A stretch of 17,627 bases of DNA from Bacillota bacterium. Lineage in GTDB: Bacteria; Bacillota; UBA994. Positions 16,042 through 17,627 of this stretch are shown here, one piece after another. The position numbers and the translations under genes were made by a program. The first letter of the stretch is position 1. Every line of letters begins with the position of its first letter. Under the pieces are notes generated by a model. The model worked only from the letters and a program-made list of their open reading frames with translations, did no database searches and was not told where the DNA came from. The stretch is from positions 1 to 17,627 of the forward strand of contig QLUS01000022.1 in NCBI GenBank assembly GCA_018725535.1, written 5' to 3'.

Positions 16042-16067
16042 CGTGAGCCCGCATTTCACCACCGCAA

Positions 16068-16195
16068 CACCGGGGACGCAGAACACCGGGGACGCGAACA
16101 CCGGGGACGCAGAACACCGGGGACGCAGCACCGGGGACGAACACCGGGGACGTGAAATTTTGTTCATGAAGTATAGTTTTAGAACACCGGGGACG
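16068..16195. repeat. Array of seven CACCGGGGACG repeats
   Basis: The 11-base core CACCGGGGACG occurs at 16068, 16084, 16099, 16115, 16129, 16142 and 16185, all in the same orientation and all identical. The first six are 13-16 bases apart, with short spacers such as CAGAA, CGAA and CAG; the seventh is 43 bases on. The array fills most of the 209-base gap between sua5 and the broken RND gene. Spacers are far too short for CRISPR. An open frame runs through it on the plus strand, but its residues merely echo the repeat. It may be a degraded REP-like palindrome cluster; no transposase is seen nearby. Confidence 0.85.
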
Positions 16196-16224
16196 TGAAA
16201 TTTTGTTCATGAAGTATAGTTTTA
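16139..16224. repeat. Exact 43-base tandem duplication
   Basis: Bases 16139-16181 and 16182-16224 are identical. Each unit begins GAACACCGGGGACG (the core of the adjacent array), runs through an AT-rich part with GTTCATGAAG, and ends GTATAGTTTTA. The two perfect copies indicate a recent duplication. GTTCATGAAG is one base from the palindrome GTTCATGAAC, so each unit may be half of a once longer inverted repeat. Confidence 0.9.
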
Positions 16225-16233
16225 TACGTAGAC

Positions 16234-17627
16234 TTACGCTTCCCGTCGACGCAAGGTAGCGAGGTCGTAGGCCACAGGGATGACGTAGAGAGTGAGCAGC
16301 GTAGACACCGTGAGCCCCCCGATAATGGCAATGCTCACCACAATCCCGGCCAAGACGATAACCCCCATTACGGAAGGGACATTAAAACTTTGTCCCGCGA
16401 AGAACAAGGCAAAGAGAACGCCAATGACGGCTAGCGGCATGGTAAACATGACAATCAACGGATAGAGGAGAGACTCAAACTGTGCGGCCATTACCATGTA
16501 CACCAAGACCACGGCAAGAATTAGCGCGGTGATCAGTCCGCTAAATGCCTCCTGCATTTCCATCATGTCACCGGCTATTTCCACGCGATAATCTGCGGGG
16601 AGCTCGAGTGCATCAAGCTTGACCTGCAAGTCGCGCGATACGCTCTGTAGGTCACGCCCTGCAATAGTGCCTGTAATTGAGATGTAACGCTGGTTCGCAC
16701 GCCTGTTGATCGATGCCGGGCCGACCCCATGCTCGATAACCGCTACCTGCTTAAGCCGCACCACCTGCCCTTGCGTTACCGCAACTACTAAGTTTTCGAG
16801 GTCTGTGACGCTCTGACGAGCAGAATCCGCAAGGCTCACATTGACATCAAGTTCCCGTCCGTCACGCGGGAGTCGGGCCACGGTTTCACCTTGAAACGCA
16901 GTACGCACAGCTTGAGCGATCGAGACAGGAGCGAGGCCCAGCCTAGTTGCTTTTTCTCGGTCAACACGCACCACAAGCTCGTTAGCACCTACTGCGGCGT
17001 TGTCGCGAACTTCAGTGACTCCCTCGACTGCGGCGACCATTTCCTTAAGTCGGTCGGTGTGTAGGCGCAATCCTTCTAGGCTGGGGCCAGACACATTGAT
17101 CTGCACATTGCCTCCGCCTGACATTATCCCGCCGCCCCCATGCCAGCAGCGGCCGAAGCACGCACCCTCGCGGGGGCGAAATCGGCGTATTTCTCTGTGA
17201 TCTCCCCTGCGAGCACATCCCCGCGATATCCTGGTTTTAGCACCACTGTCATCGAGGCGCGATTTGCACGGCCCCGCGCCGTCCCCATCGGACCACGCCC
17301 GCCTCCCGCCTCGCCCATAGCAGTGGACACTGTCTCTACCTCCGCGCGTGCTAGCAGGTAGTCTAGTATCTCCCTAGTCGTTGCCTGCGTATCGGCGAGA
17401 GTGCTTCCCGCAGGCAAAGTAACGGTAACACTCATTTCGCCTTGGTCCATACTGGGGATGAATTCGCCCCCGATGTGGCTAAAGGTAAGCAGACTGCCGA
17501 CCAGCAAAGACACAGTAACTAGAGCCACCACAGCTTTTTTGCTAAGTGCCCACTTTAATGAGCGCTGGTAGTAGTTGAGCTGGCGATCGTTGCTCGAAAC
17601 GCGTCTGGGCCGAGCCTTGGTGATAGT
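16234..17627 (-). pseudogene. RND-family efflux transporter (AcrB/HAE1-like), 3' part, frameshifted and internally deleted
   Basis: The 5' end lies beyond the right edge, and the frame is open to base 17627. The visible part starts just before TM7 (NYYQRSLKWALSKKAVVAL), then SHIGGEFIPSMDQGEMSV and LPAGSTLADTQATT of the second periplasmic loop. At 17135-17139 the G-run on the coding strand is one G short, and the frame ends at 17124. The next frame carries on (GGGNVQINVSGPS) with the rest of the porter domain and TM8-TM10 (AQFESLLYPLIVMFTMPLAVIGV, FNVPSVMGVIVLAGIVVS). Near 16325-16338 it jumps straight to IAIIGGLTVSTLLTLYVIPVAYD, i.e. TM12. About 60 residues normally in between, with the RLRPILMT block and TM11, are absent. 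With both lesions a working pump is unlikely. Substrate cannot be inferred. Confidence 0.88.

Noticed and set aside
15450..16046. A 198-codon open frame on the plus strand opposite sua5
   Set aside because: Antisense shadow of sua5, serine- and proline-rich with no domain or ribosome site.
16068..16195. CRISPR array
   Set aside because: Repeats are 11 bases and spacers 2-5 bases, with no cas genes; the dimensions are far outside CRISPR.
15989..16198. A plus-strand open frame through the repeat array
   Set aside because: Its residues simply translate the CACCGGGGACG repeats and part of antisense sua5; no sign of selection as protein.

Overview
The window looks like a chromosomal stretch from an endospore-forming-type Firmicute (Clostridia or a relative). 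The reasons are purine-rich AGGAGG-like ribosome binding sites, frequent GTG and TTG starts, a YwmB-family protein next to murA, a YwlE-type arginine phosphatase, and the order sua5, ywlE, rpiB, glyA, upp, dCMP deaminase, wecB, ATPase, ywmB, murA. Every gene I can support is on the minus strand, so transcription runs from high to low coordinates.

Layout in the direction of transcription. (1) 17627-16234: the 3' part of an AcrB-like RND efflux transporter gene that looks broken. It has a one-base frameshift in a G-run, and about 60 residues are missing from the last membrane block. (2) 16233-16025: a 209-base gene-free spacer holding seven copies of an 11-base GC-rich motif and an exact tandem duplication of 43 bases. 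(3) 16024-10329: a tight housekeeping operon of sua5 (tRNA t6A), a ywlE-like phosphatase with a long coiled-coil insertion, rpiB, glyA, upp, a dCMP deaminase gene and wecB. (4) 10216-1656: a complete nine-gene V/A-type ATPase operon in the order H(G)-I-K-E-C-F-A-B-D. (5) 1573-848: a ywmB-like secreted protein gene. (6) 790-1: murA, frameshifted just after its catalytic cysteine and cut by the window edge.

The main observation is positional. In Bacillus and many Clostridia the interval between upp/wecB and ywmB/murA is where the F-type ATP synthase operon (atpIBEFHAGDC) lies. Here the same flanking genes enclose a V/A-type ATPase and no F-type gene. The K subunit keeps the full ligand set (Leu59, Thr62, Gln63, Gln110, Glu139) that binds Na+ in the Enterococcus hirae NtpK ring, so a sodium-coupled enzyme is predicted.

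The flanking genes serve nucleotide and one-carbon metabolism (upp, dCMP deaminase, glyA, rpiB), tRNA modification (sua5), protein arginine dephosphorylation (ywlE) and envelope precursors (wecB, murA). No tRNA, rRNA, CRISPR array or complete insertion sequence was found. No strong intrinsic terminator was found by eye.
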